A DNA stretch of 64,000 nucleotides from JASLDZ01 sp964242895 (lineage in GTDB: Bacteria > Pseudomonadota > Alphaproteobacteria > Caulobacterales > Caulobacteraceae), in contig CAXTBN010000002.1 of the NCBI GenBank assembly GCA_964242895.1, forward strand, positions 1 through 64,000, read 5' to 3'. Positions 26,106 through 34,761 of the stretch are shown here, piece by piece; positions within the stretch are counted from its first letter, which is position 1, and each line of letters begins with the position of its first letter. A program made the translations under genes and the position numbers. The notes beneath the pieces were generated by a model that was not told where the DNA came from, made no database searches, and saw nothing but the letters and a program-made list of their open reading frames with translations.

Positions 26106-26199
26106 GAACGCGCCCTTCCGGCGCAGCCCCACACGCGCCCTCCTCCACCACGACCCCGGCCGCTCGATGAGCGGACCCACCGGACGAGGGCGGAGAGGC

Positions 26200-26228
26200 C
26201 CCCCGTCGACATCGCATGTCCACGGGGG
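26200..26228 (+). promoter_or_regulatory. Strong leader hairpin upstream of ffh
   Basis: A 7-bp stem CCCCCGT/ACGGGGG, one C/C mismatch, a 5-bp inner stem GACAT/ATGTC and a CGC loop, ending 38 nt before the ffh ATG. No T-tract follows. It may be an mRNA leader structure affecting ffh translation; it could also close the upstream operon. Confidence 0.5.
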
Positions 26229-26266
26229 TCGCGCGCGTTTGGGCGCTGCTCCACGGCGGAGCGGGC

Positions 26267-27838
26267 ATGTTCGAGACCCTCGGTGACAGACTTACAGGCG
26301 TCTTCGACCGGCTGACCGGCCGCGGCGTGCTGTCGGCCGCCGACGTGGACGCCGCCCTGCGCGAGGTGCGTTTGGCGCTGCTGGACGCCGACGTCGCGCT
26401 GCCGGTGGTCAAGGAGTTCGTCGCCAAGGCGCGCGAGGAGGCCACGGGCGAGGCCGTCATCAAGGCGGTGAAGCCCGGCGACCAGGTGCTCAAGATCGTC
26501 CACGACGGGCTTGTGGACATGCTGGGTGGCGAGGAGCCGGCCGGGCTGCAGCTCAACGTCGTGCCGCCCTCGGTCATCCTGATGAGCGGCCTGCAGGGCT
26601 CGGGCAAGACCACCACCAGCGCCAAGCTGGCCATGCGGCTGTCCAAGAGCGAGCGCAAGCGCGTGCTGATGGCGTCGCTCGACACGCGCCGCCCGGCCGC
26701 GATGGAGCAGCTCGCAATCCTGGGGAAGCAGGCCGAGGTCGACACCCTGCCCATCGTCGCCGGCCAGAGCGCACCGGACATCGCGCGGCGGGCGCTGAGC
26801 GCGGCCAAGCTCGGCGGCTACGACGTGCTGATCCTCGACACCGCCGGCCGCACCACGCTGGACGAGGCGATGATGAGCGAGGCGGCCGAGATCGCCCGCA
26901 TCTCGCAGCCGACCGAGACCCTGCTGGTGGCCGACGCCCTCACCGGCCAGGACGCGGTGCGCACGGCCAAGGCCTTCCACGAGCGCCTGCCGCTGACCGG
27001 CCTCGTCCTCACCCGCACCGACGGCGACAGCCGCGGCGGCGCGGCGCTGTCGATGCGCCACGTCACGGGCCTGCCGATCAAGTTCCTGGGCGCGGGCGAG
27101 AAGATCGACGCTCTGGAGGTGTTCGACGCCCGCCGCGTGGCCGGCCGCATCCTGGGCGCGGGCGACATCGTCGCCCTGGTGGAGCGCGCCTCGCAGGAGC
27201 TCGACCACGCCAAGGCCGAGCAGATGGCCAAGAAGATGGCCAAGGGTCAGTTCGACCTGGAGGACTTGGCCCAGCAGCTGCAGCAGATGCAGAAGCTCGG
27301 CGGCGTCGGCGGCATCATGGGCATGCTGCCCGGCGTGGCGAAGATGAAGCGCCAGATGGGCGAGGCCGGGCTCGACGGCGCCGCCGGCGACAAGATGTTC
27401 CGGCGCCAGGGCGCGATCATCTCGTCGATGACCCCCATTGAGCGGAAGAAGCCCGACCTGCTCAACGCCTCGCGCAAGCGCCGCATCGCGGCGGGCTCGG
27501 GCGTGGACGTGGCCGAGGTCAACCGTCTGCTGAAGCAGCACCGCCAGATGGCCGACATGTTCAAGAGCATGAGCAAGGGCGGCGGGCGGCAGATGCAGCA
27601 GATGGCGGCCGCGCTCGGCATGGGCGGCGGCGCGGGCGGCGCTCCCGGCATGGGTGGAATAAGCGGCGGCCCCGACCTGGCGCGCCTCAAGGCGCTGGGC
27701 GGCGGCAAGCTCCCGGCGGCGGCCCCCGGCGGCGCGGCGCCCGATCTCTCCAAGCTCGGCCAGCTCGGCGCCGGGCTCGACCTTTCCAAGCTGGGCGGCC
27801 TCGGCCTGCCCGGCCTCCCCGGCTCCAAGAAGAAATAG
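26267..27838 (+). CDS. ffh: Signal recognition particle protein Ffh (SRP54)
   Basis: A 523-aa GTPase that binds 4.5S RNA and signal sequences and docks with FtsY for co-translational membrane targeting. It has the N domain (MFETLGDRLTGVFDRLTGRG), G domain motifs GLQGSGKTTTSAKLA (P-loop), DTRRPAAMEQL, ILDTAGRTTLDEAMM and LTRTDGDSRGGAALS, and a methionine-rich M domain (MAKKMAKGQFDLEDLAQQLQ, MLPGVAKMKRQM, RRIAAGSGVDVAEVNRLLKQ). The tail after residue 460 is glycine-rich with a repeated DLSKLG and a KKK end. The start MFETLG matches the family; an upstream ATG lies inside a hairpin and is unlikely. rpsP follows 27 bp later. Confidence 0.97.
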   Translation: MFETLGDRLTGVFDRLTGRGVLSAADVDAALREVRLALLDADVALPVVKEFVAKAREEATGEAVIKAVKPGDQVLKIVHDGLVDMLGGEEPAGLQLNVVPPSVILMSGLQGSGKTTTSAKLAMRLSKSERKRVLMASLDTRRPAAMEQLAILGKQAEVDTLPIVAGQSAPDIARRALSAAKLGGYDVLILDTAGRTTLDEAMMSEAAEIARISQPTETLLVADALTGQDAVRTAKAFHERLPLTGLVLTRTDGDSRGGAALSMRHVTGLPIKFLGAGEKIDALEVFDARRVAGRILGAGDIVALVERASQELDHAKAEQMAKKMAKGQFDLEDLAQQLQQMQKLGGVGGIMGMLPGVAKMKRQMGEAGLDGAAGDKMFRRQGAIISSMTPIERKKPDLLNASRKRRIAAGSGVDVAEVNRLLKQHRQMADMFKSMSKGGGRQMQQMAAALGMGGGAGGAPGMGGISGGPDLARLKALGGGKLPAAAPGGAAPDLSKLGQLGAGLDLSKLGGLGLPGLPGSKKK

Positions 27839-27865
27839 CCAGAACCCCTGAAGGACCACAGACCT

Positions 27866-28354
27866 ATGCTGAAGATCCGTCTCGCCCGCGGCGGCGCCAA
27901 GAAGCGCCCCTACTACCAGATCGTCATCGCCGACAGCCACTCGCCGCGCGACGGCAAGTTCATCGAGCGCGTGGGCAGCTACAACCCGCTGGTGGCCAAG
28001 GACTCGCCCGAGCGCCTGGTGCTGAAGACCGAGCGCATCCAGGAGTGGCTCGGCAAGGGCGCCCAGCCCACCGACCGCGTGGCGCGCTTCCTGTCCACCC
28101 AAGGCTTGGCCAAGTGGGAGCACGGGAACAACCCCAATAAGGGCAAGCCGGGCAAGAAGGCCGAGGAGCGCTCCGCCGAGCGCGCCCAGCGCGACACCGA
28201 CCGCGCCGAGGCCGAGGCTCAGGCCCGCGCCGACGCGGCCGAAGCCGCCGCCACGGCCGCCGCGGCGCCCCCGCCCGAGGAGCCGGCCGCCGAGGAGGCG
28301 CCCGCCGCCGAAGAGGCTCCCGCGGCCGAGGCGACCGCGGAAGAGCCGGCCTGA
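27866..28354 (+). CDS. rpsP: 30S ribosomal protein S16 with acidic C-terminal tail
   Basis: The first ~80 residues are standard S16 (MLKIRLARGGAKKRPYYQIV, ADSHSPRDGKFIERVGSYNP, RIQEWLGKGAQPTDRVARFL). It then continues with a long tail to 162 aa: a Lys/Arg-rich stretch, then a low-complexity Ala/Glu/Pro repeat (EEPAAEEAPAAEEAPAAE). Such tails occur in some alphaproteobacterial S16 proteins; the function is unknown. AAGGA precedes the start. The stop shares one base with the rimM start (TGATG). Confidence 0.96.
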   Translation: MLKIRLARGGAKKRPYYQIVIADSHSPRDGKFIERVGSYNPLVAKDSPERLVLKTERIQEWLGKGAQPTDRVARFLSTQGLAKWEHGNNPNKGKPGKKAEERSAERAQRDTDRAEAEAQARADAAEAAATAAAAPPPEEPAAEEAPAAEEAPAAEATAEEPA

Positions 28355-28938
28355 TGACGGGCGAGGCGGCGCCTCCTGCGGGAGACCGCCGCCTCATCCT
28401 CGTAGGCCGGGTCGCCGGCCCCTTCGGCGTGCGAGGCGAGTTGCGGCTCACCGCCTACACCGCCGAGCCCGCCGCCCTGCTGCGCTACGGCCGCCTGCTG
28501 GGCGAGGACGGCGCGCCCGCCCTGACGCTCACCGGCGGCCGCGTCGCCAAGGCGGACGAGCTGATCGCGCGCGCCGCCGAAGCTCCCGACCGCACCGCGG
28601 CCGAGGCGTTGAAGGGCCTGCGCCTGTACGTCCCCCGCGAGGCGCTGCCACCGCCGGAAGACGAGGACGATTTCTACCTCGCCGACCTGATCGGCCTCGC
28701 CGCCGAGACGCTCGACGGCGAGTCGCTCGGCCGCGTGAAGGCCGTGCTGAACCACGGCGCCGGCGACATCCTGGAGGTCGACCCCGGCGACGGCCGTCCT
28801 ACCGTCTTCCACGCCTTCACGCGCGAGGTCGTGCCGGAGGTGCGGATCGCGGAGGGCCGTCTGGTGATCGCGCCCGCCGTGGAGACGGGCGAGCCCCAGC
28901 CGGACGACCCCGAGCCGGACGACGGCGACGCCGCTTAG
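28354..28938 (+). CDS. rimM: 16S rRNA processing protein RimM
   Basis: A 194-aa assembly factor that binds S19 and helps mature the 30S head domain. The N-terminal barrel shows LILVGRVAGPFGVRGELRLT and the PRC-barrel half FYLADLIGLAAETLDGESLG, VKAVLNHGAGDILEVDPGDG and RIAEGRLVIAPAVET. An acidic Asp/Glu/Pro tail closes it. It overlaps rpsP by one base. The usual next genes, trmD and rplS, do not follow; a HerA-like ATPase gene does. Confidence 0.95.
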   Translation: MTGEAAPPAGDRRLILVGRVAGPFGVRGELRLTAYTAEPAALLRYGRLLGEDGAPALTLTGGRVAKADELIARAAEAPDRTAAEALKGLRLYVPREALPPPEDEDDFYLADLIGLAAETLDGESLGRVKAVLNHGAGDILEVDPGDGRPTVFHAFTREVVPEVRIAEGRLVIAPAVETGEPQPDDPEPDDGDAA

Positions 28939-29014
28939 CTGCGCGGGCCGGAGCCTCGCCTTGCCTCCGCCGGGCGCGACGTCGTACCCCGCGAGGCGGT
29001 AGGGAGCGGCGCAG

Positions 29015-30535
29015 ATGGACATCCCCCAGGGCGAGATCCTCCTCGGCGTCGCGGACGACGGGCCCGTGACGCTGCGGCTCGACCGCGCCAACCGCCACGG
29101 GCTGGTGGCGGGGGCGACGGGCACCGGCAAGACGGTCACCCTGCAGCGGCTGGCCGAGGCGTTCAGCGCGGCGGGCGTGCCGGTGTTCGCCGCGGACGTG
29201 AAGGGCGACCTCTCCGGCGTCGCCGCTCCCGCCCAGCCGAACGACAAGCTCCTCGCCCGCGCGAAGGCGCTCGGCGTGGAGCTGCGCCCCGCCGCCTGCC
29301 CGGTGATCTTCTGGGACCTGTTCGGCGCCGAGGGCCACCCGGTGCGCGCCACGATCACCGAGCTCGGCCCCGTGCTCCTCGGCCGGCTGCTACAGCTGTC
29401 GGACGTGCAGGCGGGCGTGCTGAATGTCGTGTTCCACGTCTGCGACAAGGAGGGCCTGGCGCTCCTCGACATGGACGACCTGCAGGCCGCGCTGGCCTAC
29501 GTGGGCGAGAACTCGAAGATCATCGGCCAGCAGTACGGGGCGGTGGCCTCCTCCTCGATCGCCGCCATCCAGCGCGGGCTGCTGCAGATGCGCACGGCGG
29601 GCGGCGACCACCTGTTCGGTGAGCCGGCGCTGAAGCTGTCGGACCTGCAGCGCTGCGACACCGCCGGCCGCGGCTTCGTCAGCGTGCTGGCGGCGGACAA
29701 GCTGATCAACGACCCCGGACTCTACGCCGTGTTCCTGCTGTGGCTGATGAGCGAGCTGTTCGAGGCGCTGCCGGAGGTCGGCGACCCAGACAAGCCCAAG
29801 CTCGTGTTCTTCTTCGACGAGGCGCACCTGTTGTTCACCGATGCGCCCAAGCCCCTGCTGGACAAGGTGGAGCAGGTGGTGCGGCTGATCCGCTCCAAGG
29901 GCGTGGGCATCTACTTCGTTACGCAGAACCCGCAGGACGTGCCGGACCGCGTGCTCGCCCAGCTCGGCCTGCGCGTGCAGCACGCCCTGCGCGCCTACAC
30001 GCCCGCCGAGCAGACGGCGCTCAAGGCGGCGGCCACCAGCTTCCGCGCCAACCCGGCGTTCGACTCGGCCGAAGCCATCCAGGCGCTCGGCGTGGGCGAG
30101 GCGCTGGTCTCGACGCTCGACGAGCAGGGCGCGCCCACCGTGGTGCGCCGGACGAAGGTCGCCCCGCCGGACAGCCGCATCGGCCCCGTCACGCCCGAGG
30201 AGCGTGCGCGGGTGATGGCGGCGAGCCCCGTGGCCGGCGTCTACGACACGACGCTGAACCGCGAGAGCGCCGCCGAGATGCTGGCCAAGCGTGCGGGCGC
30301 GAAGGCGGAGGCGGCGGGCGCTCCGGCCGTGGGCGCTCCGGCTCCGTCCGCCGGGACTGCGGGCGCGCCGGCGGCGGGCGGCTTCCAGCTTCCGCCGGGG
30401 CTGGAGAAGCTGGGCGGCGCCATGCTGACCAGCGCCATGCGCGCGGCGTCGTCGAGCATGGGCCGGCAGATCGCCACGCAGGTCGGCCGCCAGCTGATCC
30501 GCGGCGTGTTCGGCAACCTCTCCCGCGGGCGCTAG
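29015..30535 (+). CDS. HerA-like ATPase, DUF853 family (YjgR type)
   Basis: A 506-aa cytoplasmic P-loop ATPase. Walker A is LVAGATGTGKTVTLQRLAEA, Walker B and acidic catalytic pair are KLVFFFDEAHLLF, and there is an arginine-finger region VRLIRSKGVGIYFVTQNPQD. It belongs to the HerA/FtsK clan of hexameric ATPases; the DUF853 family (E. coli YjgR) has no settled function, with DNA translocation or DNA-end processing suggested by fold. The last 90 residues are Ala/Gly/Pro-rich. nudC starts 2 bp after its stop, so they are cotranscribed. Confidence 0.92.
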   Translation: MDIPQGEILLGVADDGPVTLRLDRANRHGLVAGATGTGKTVTLQRLAEAFSAAGVPVFAADVKGDLSGVAAPAQPNDKLLARAKALGVELRPAACPVIFWDLFGAEGHPVRATITELGPVLLGRLLQLSDVQAGVLNVVFHVCDKEGLALLDMDDLQAALAYVGENSKIIGQQYGAVASSSIAAIQRGLLQMRTAGGDHLFGEPALKLSDLQRCDTAGRGFVSVLAADKLINDPGLYAVFLLWLMSELFEALPEVGDPDKPKLVFFFDEAHLLFTDAPKPLLDKVEQVVRLIRSKGVGIYFVTQNPQDVPDRVLAQLGLRVQHALRAYTPAEQTALKAAATSFRANPAFDSAEAIQALGVGEALVSTLDEQGAPTVVRRTKVAPPDSRIGPVTPEERARVMAASPVAGVYDTTLNRESAAEMLAKRAGAKAEAAGAPAVGAPAPSAGTAGAPAAGGFQLPPGLEKLGGAMLTSAMRAASSSMGRQIATQVGRQLIRGVFGNLSRGR

Positions 30536-30537
30536 CC

Positions 30538-31464
30538 GTGGCGGACGCCCCGGTTCCCATCACCTTCGCCGGCGATCCGCTGGACCGCGCGGGCGACCGT
30601 CGCGCCGACCCGGACTGGGTCGCCGCCCGCCTCGCCGACCCCGACGCGCTGCTTCTGCCCATGCACGACGGCCGCCCGCTGGTGGAGCCCGCGCCGGAGG
30701 GCGGCGGGATGCGCCTGGGCTACGCCCCCGCCTCCCTGGCCGGACCCCTCGCAACAGTCGGCGAACGGCTGGCCTTCCTCGGCCTCTGGAAGGCGACCGC
30801 CGTGTTCGCCCTGGACGTGGAGGACACGGGCGACGCCGCGGCGTTCTCCGCCTACGGCCGCTTCGAGGAGCTGCGCCCCGTGCTCGGCGCCCTGCCGGGG
30901 CCGGAGGCGGCCATCGCCGGTCGCGCGCGGGCCCTGTTCGAGTGGCGGCGCCGCCACCGCTTCTGCGCCAACTGCGGCGCACGTACGCAGGCGAGCGAGG
31001 CGGGCTGGAAGCGCCACTGCCCCCAGTGCCGCGCGGAGCACTTCCCGCGGACGGACCCGGTGGCGATCATGCTGCCCGTGCGGGGCGACCACTGCCTGCT
31101 CGGCCGTTCGCCCCGCTTCCCCGCCGGCATGTTCTCGGCCCTGGCGGGCTTCGTCGAGCCCGGCGAGACGCTGGAGGAGGCCTGCGCGCGCGAGGTGCGC
31201 GAAGAGGCGGGGCTGGAGGTCGGCGCGGTCCGCTACCTGTTCTCCCAGCCCTGGCCGTTCCCGCACAGCCTGATGCTGGGCCTCGTCGCCGAGGTGGCGG
31301 AGGGGGCCGAGCGCGCCCAACCGGAGGAGATCGAGGAGCTCCGCTGGTTCAGCCGCGCCGAGGCCGCGCGCCTCGCGGCCGGCGAGGCGGTGGACGGCTG
31401 CAGCATCCCGCCCGCCACCGCCATCGCCCACCACCTGATCCGCGCCTGGAGCGAGGAGCGCTAG
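30538..31464 (+). CDS. nudC: NAD+/NADH diphosphatase NudC
   Basis: A 308-aa NUDIX enzyme that cleaves NAD(H) to NMN(H) and AMP and also removes NAD caps from RNA. The zinc ribbon is FCANCGAR...RHCPQCRAEHFPR, the NUDIX box GFVEPGETLEEACAREVREE continues AGLEVG, and the family signature SQPWPFPHSLM is complete. GTG start 2 bp after the preceding stop. Its stop codon shares the palindrome CTAG with the stop of convergent kdsB. Confidence 0.95.
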   Translation: MADAPVPITFAGDPLDRAGDRRADPDWVAARLADPDALLLPMHDGRPLVEPAPEGGGMRLGYAPASLAGPLATVGERLAFLGLWKATAVFALDVEDTGDAAAFSAYGRFEELRPVLGALPGPEAAIAGRARALFEWRRRHRFCANCGARTQASEAGWKRHCPQCRAEHFPRTDPVAIMLPVRGDHCLLGRSPRFPAGMFSALAGFVEPGETLEEACAREVREEAGLEVGAVRYLFSQPWPFPHSLMLGLVAEVAEGAERAQPEEIEELRWFSRAEAARLAAGEAVDGCSIPPATAIAHHLIRAWSEER

Positions 31465-32201
31465 GCGTCTCCGTGCGCCGCCCACCAGGCGCGCGCGGCT
31501 TGAAGGTCGGCGGGGGTGTCCACCGAGATCGGGGCGGCCTCCACCCGGGCGGCCCAAATGCGCAGGCCCAGGTCATAGGCCCGCAGCTGCTCCAGCTTCT
31601 CCGTCCGCTCGCGGGTCGACGGCGGGGCTGCGCAGAAGCGTTCGAGGGCGGCCCGGCGGTAGCCGTACAGGCCGAGGTGGCGCCACACGGGCCCAGCAGG
31701 CGCGGCGCGCGTGAAGTCCAGCGCCTCCACGCCGGGGCCGCCCGGCTCGGGTGCCCGCTCCAGCACCGCCTTGACCACGTCCGCATTGGCGGCGTCGGTC
31801 GCGTCGCCGGGCGCGACGATCGTGGCGATGTCGCAGGCCGGCTCGTCGGCGAGCAGGCGTGCGCAGGCGGCGATGGGCTCGGCGGTCACGAAGGGCATGT
31901 CGCCCTGCAGGTTGATCACCGCATCGACCTCGCCGCCGGGGTCGAGCGCCTCCAGCGCGGCGCGGATCCGGTCGGTGCCGGAGGGCAGGGCGGGGTCGGT
32001 GAGGACGGCGCGGCCGCCCGCAGCCTCCACGGCCGCCACGATCTCCGGATCGCCCGCGGCCACCGCGACGGGGCCGACGCCGGCCGCCTGCGCCCGGCGC
32101 AGCACGTGCAGGATCATGGGCGAGCCGCCGATGTCGGCGAGCGGCTTGTCGGGCAGGCGTGTCGCCGCCAGCCGCGTGGGCACGATCACCAGGACGGACA
32201 G
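31461..32201 (-). CDS. kdsB: 3-deoxy-manno-octulosonate cytidylyltransferase (CTG start likely)
   Basis: Makes CMP-Kdo for lipopolysaccharide inner core. Motifs are LVIVPTRLAATRLPDKPLAD, AVAAGDPEIVAAVEAAGG, LPSGTDRIRAALE, AVINLQGDMPFV, WRHLGLYGYRRAALERF and EKLEQLRAYDLGLRIW. Aligned with known KdsB (M-S-F-V-V-I-I-P-A-R), the start should be the CTG before SVLVIVPTR, which sits 9 nt after GGAGGG. No ATG exists nearby. A GTG four codons later would cut the first beta strand and lose the spacing. Length with CTG is 246 aa, matching the family (about 248). Divergent from the cytochrome c gene. Confidence 0.93.
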   Translation of the reverse strand: MSVLVIVPTRLAATRLPDKPLADIGGSPMILHVLRRAQAAGVGPVAVAAGDPEIVAAVEAAGGRAVLTDPALPSGTDRIRAALEALDPGGEVDAVINLQGDMPFVTAEPIAACARLLADEPACDIATIVAPGDATDAANADVVKAVLERAPEPGGPGVEALDFTRAAPAGPVWRHLGLYGYRRAALERFCAAPPSTRERTEKLEQLRAYDLGLRIWAARVEAAPISVDTPADLQAARAWWAAHGDA

Positions 32202-32342
32202 TGGCTTCGACCCTCCAGCTCCCGGCCCGGTTGCGCGCGGAACGGGCCCGTGTAAGAGACGCCGCGCGTCGGCCGGAAGCCTTTGCCGCCGCCGGCGCGT
32301 TGGACCTCGCGTCGATCCTCGACCAGGACCATCCGGGCGGAC

Positions 32343-33173
32343 ATGCACGACGAACTGAAGTGGAACAAGGTGTTCGGCGCGGTGCTCGCGACCGGGCTGG
32401 CCATCCTGGCGCTGCGCCAGGTCGTCGACATGGGCTTGGTGAGCAAGCCTCCGACCAAGCCGGGCTACACCATCGCCATCCAGGAGCAGGCCGCCGAGGG
32501 CGGCGGCGAGGTGGCCGATACGCTGCCCGACTGGGGCACGGTGCTGCCGACGGCCGACGTGGCCGCGGGCGCGACCATCTCCACCAAGTGCCAGAGCTGC
32601 CACAACTTCGCGCAGGGCGGCCCCAACCTCACCGGCCCCAACCTGTGGGGCGTCGAGGGCCGCGACCCCGGCACCCACGCCGGCTTCGCCTACTCCGCCG
32701 GCATGATCGCGCAGGGCAAGGCGCACCCGCAGTGGACCTACGATGAGCTGTACAAGTTCCTGGCCGGTCCGCAGGCCTACGTCGGCGGCACCAAGATGAG
32801 CTTCGTCGGTCTGAAGAAGCGCGAGGACCGCATCAACATCATCGCTTGGCTGCGCACGGCTGAGGGCGGCACCCTGCCGGTGCCCGCGCCCGACAAGACG
32901 CGCGCCGCCGGCGCCGCTCCGGCGGGCGCCGCCGGCTCCGCGCCGTCGCCCGCGCCCGGCACCACCGTGGCCGCTCCGGGCGGCTCGGCGTCAGCACCCG
33001 TCGCGGTGAACGGGGCCGCGCCGGCCAACGACACGACCAGCTCCGGCGGGGGCGTCACGCCCCAGTCGGGCGCGGCGGCGTCCCCCTCCAAGATCGAGAA
33101 CGAGAACCCGGGCGGGCCGCCCGCGACCACCGGCAAGGTCCCGGCCCCCAAGGCCGGCGCCCCCGCGAAGTAG
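32343..33173 (+). CDS. Membrane-anchored cytochrome c (CycM-like)
   Basis: A 276-aa protein with an uncleaved N-terminal anchor (about residues 9-30) and a periplasmic class I cytochrome c domain. Haem attachment is CQSCH at 83-87, followed by GPNLWGVEGRDPGTH and FAYSAGM; the axial methionine is in GGTKMSFVGLKKREDRINII. It resembles CycM/cytochrome c552, which carries electrons from the bc1 complex to cytochrome oxidase. Residues 190-276 are a low-complexity tail rich in A, P, G and S, with no known motif. Divergent from kdsB. The nuclease gene starts 1 bp after its stop. Confidence 0.93.
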   Translation: MHDELKWNKVFGAVLATGLAILALRQVVDMGLVSKPPTKPGYTIAIQEQAAEGGGEVADTLPDWGTVLPTADVAAGATISTKCQSCHNFAQGGPNLTGPNLWGVEGRDPGTHAGFAYSAGMIAQGKAHPQWTYDELYKFLAGPQAYVGGTKMSFVGLKKREDRINIIAWLRTAEGGTLPVPAPDKTRAAGAAPAGAAGSAPSPAPGTTVAAPGGSASAPVAVNGAAPANDTTSSGGGVTPQSGAAASPSKIENENPGGPPATTGKVPAPKAGAPAK

Positions 33174-33174
33174 G

Positions 33175-34107
33175 ATGCGGGCGAGGGCGGCCGTCGTCGC
33201 GGCGGTCACCGCCTCCGCCGCCCTGGCGAGCGCCGCCCCCGCGGCGGCCTGGGACAACCAGGGGCATATGGCGACCGCGGCCATCGCCTACGACGCGCTC
33301 CTCCGCTCGCACCCTGACGAGGTCCGCGCCGTCGTCGCCCTGATGGCGGCGCATCCCGACCGCGCCCGCTTCGACCGCGCGCTGGGGACGGCGACGGGTG
33401 CGGCGCGCGACCGGCTCCTGTTCGAGTACATGGGGCGCTGGCCCGACGACATCCGCCGCACGCCGTACGACCGGCCCGACTGGCACTATTCGGTGCGCAT
33501 CGTCTCGCCGCCAGGTGCTGTGTTCGCCTTCCACAACGGCCGTGCGGAGGACGCCTTCCTCCAGCAGCTCGCGGTCGCGCGCGATCCGCGGGCCCGTCCG
33601 GCCGACCGCGCCGTGGCCCTGTGCTGGGTGATGCACCTGGTGGGCGACATGCACCAGCCGCTGCACGCCGGCCACTGGATGAGCCTGCGCTTCCCGGGCA
33701 CCGACCGGGCGGGCACGGTCGCCTGGGTGCGCCCTGCGCCGGGGGCCGCACCCGTCGAGCTGCACCTGTTCTGGGACCGGGCGGGCGACCAGCCGGGCGG
33801 CGACGTCGCCGGATCGGCCGCCCTGGCCGACAAGGGCGAGGCGCGCACGCCGTTCGCCACCGTTCCGCCGCCGCCGGCCTCGCCGCGCGAGGCGTTCGAC
33901 GCCTGGGCCGCCTCAAGCCGCCGTCTGGCCCTGGACGACGCCTACGACGGCGGCCGTTTCGAGGGGGGCGCCTCGCCCGGCGAGGCTCCGGTGCTCACGC
34001 CGGCCTACGTCGCGCGGGCGCACGACGTCGCCGCCCAGCGGGTCGGCGAGGCGGGCGTGCGGCTCGCGCAGGTGCTCGCCACCCTCCCTCTTCCGCCGAC
34101 CCGCTGA
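33175..34107 (+). CDS. S1/P1-family nuclease, secreted
   Basis: A 310-aa exported zinc nuclease acting on single-stranded nucleic acids. The signal peptide ends at APAAA, leaving the mature N-terminal tryptophan of AWDNQGHMATAAIAY, which is a zinc ligand in this family together with the nearby histidine. Further ligands are in RPDWHYSVRI, ALCWVMHLVGDMHQPLHAGH and VELHLFWDRAGD. All are present, so activity is likely. Role may be phosphate or nucleotide scavenging. It follows the cytochrome gene with one base between them. Confidence 0.92.
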   Translation: MRARAAVVAAVTASAALASAAPAAAWDNQGHMATAAIAYDALLRSHPDEVRAVVALMAAHPDRARFDRALGTATGAARDRLLFEYMGRWPDDIRRTPYDRPDWHYSVRIVSPPGAVFAFHNGRAEDAFLQQLAVARDPRARPADRAVALCWVMHLVGDMHQPLHAGHWMSLRFPGTDRAGTVAWVRPAPGAAPVELHLFWDRAGDQPGGDVAGSAALADKGEARTPFATVPPPPASPREAFDAWAASSRRLALDDAYDGGRFEGGASPGEAPVLTPAYVARAHDVAAQRVGEAGVRLAQVLATLPLPPTR

Positions 34108-34116
34108 GGCCCCGAC

Positions 34117-34761
34117 GTGCACGCCGCCCTGCTCTTGCTCGCCCTCGCCGCGCCGCCTTCCTCCGCGCCCGCGCGTCGCGCCGCCCCGCCGCCGTCCACC
34201 GCCGCGGCGCCGGGCGCGCCTGGTCTGCCGCCGCCTTTCACCGACCCGGTGTACGTGCTGGGCTCGCCCAAGGCGCCCGTGACCGTGATCGAGTACCTCT
34301 CGGCCGGCTGCACGCATTGCGCTGAGTTCGACGCCAAGGAGTTTCCGCAGTTCAAGGCGCGCTACATCGACACCGGCCGCGTCCGGTGGGAGGTGCGCGA
34401 GCTCCTCGCCGGGCCGGTGCAGTTGGCGGCGGCGGGCTTCGTGCTGGCCCGCTGCGCGGGGCGCGAGCGCTACTGGTCCACGCTCGAGGGCGTGTTCCGC
34501 GCGCAGGAGGGCATCTTCAAGACGGGCGACCTGCGCGCCGGCCTCTTGGGCGTGGCGCACGGCGCGGGGCTCAGCGACAAGCAGTTCGAGGCCTGCATGA
34601 GCGACGACAAGGCCTTCACCGCCGCCGACGCGCGAAGCGACGAGAGCGCCAAGGCCGGCGTGCGCTTCACGCCGACCTTCTTCATGAACGGCCGCAAGTT
34701 CGAGGCGCAGGCCATAACCCCCGCCGACATCGACAAGGCCTTGGCCGCGGCGAGGCGCTAG
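34117..34761 (+). CDS. DsbA-like thioredoxin-fold protein, exported
   Basis: A 214-aa thioredoxin-4/DsbA family protein with a short hydrophobic N-terminus and a Pro/Ala-rich linker. The active site is EYLSAGCTHCAEFDAKEFPQ (CTHC), and the cis-proline region is AGVRFTPTFFMNGRKFEAQA. It would oxidise or isomerise disulfides in the periplasm. GTG start, 9 bp after the nuclease stop, so it may serve the folding of cysteine-containing exported proteins. Its stop shares CTAG with the convergent NlpC/P60 gene. Confidence 0.9.
   Translation: MHAALLLLALAAPPSSAPARRAAPPPSTAAAPGAPGLPPPFTDPVYVLGSPKAPVTVIEYLSAGCTHCAEFDAKEFPQFKARYIDTGRVRWEVRELLAGPVQLAAAGFVLARCAGRERYWSTLEGVFRAQEGIFKTGDLRAGLLGVAHGAGLSDKQFEACMSDDKAFTAADARSDESAKAGVRFTPTFFMNGRKFEAQAITPADIDKALAAARR

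Noticed and set aside
26106..26266. A 4.5S RNA gene upstream of ffh
   Set aside because: The conserved SRP RNA apical-loop sequence (GGAAGCA-type) is not present; only a hairpin was found.
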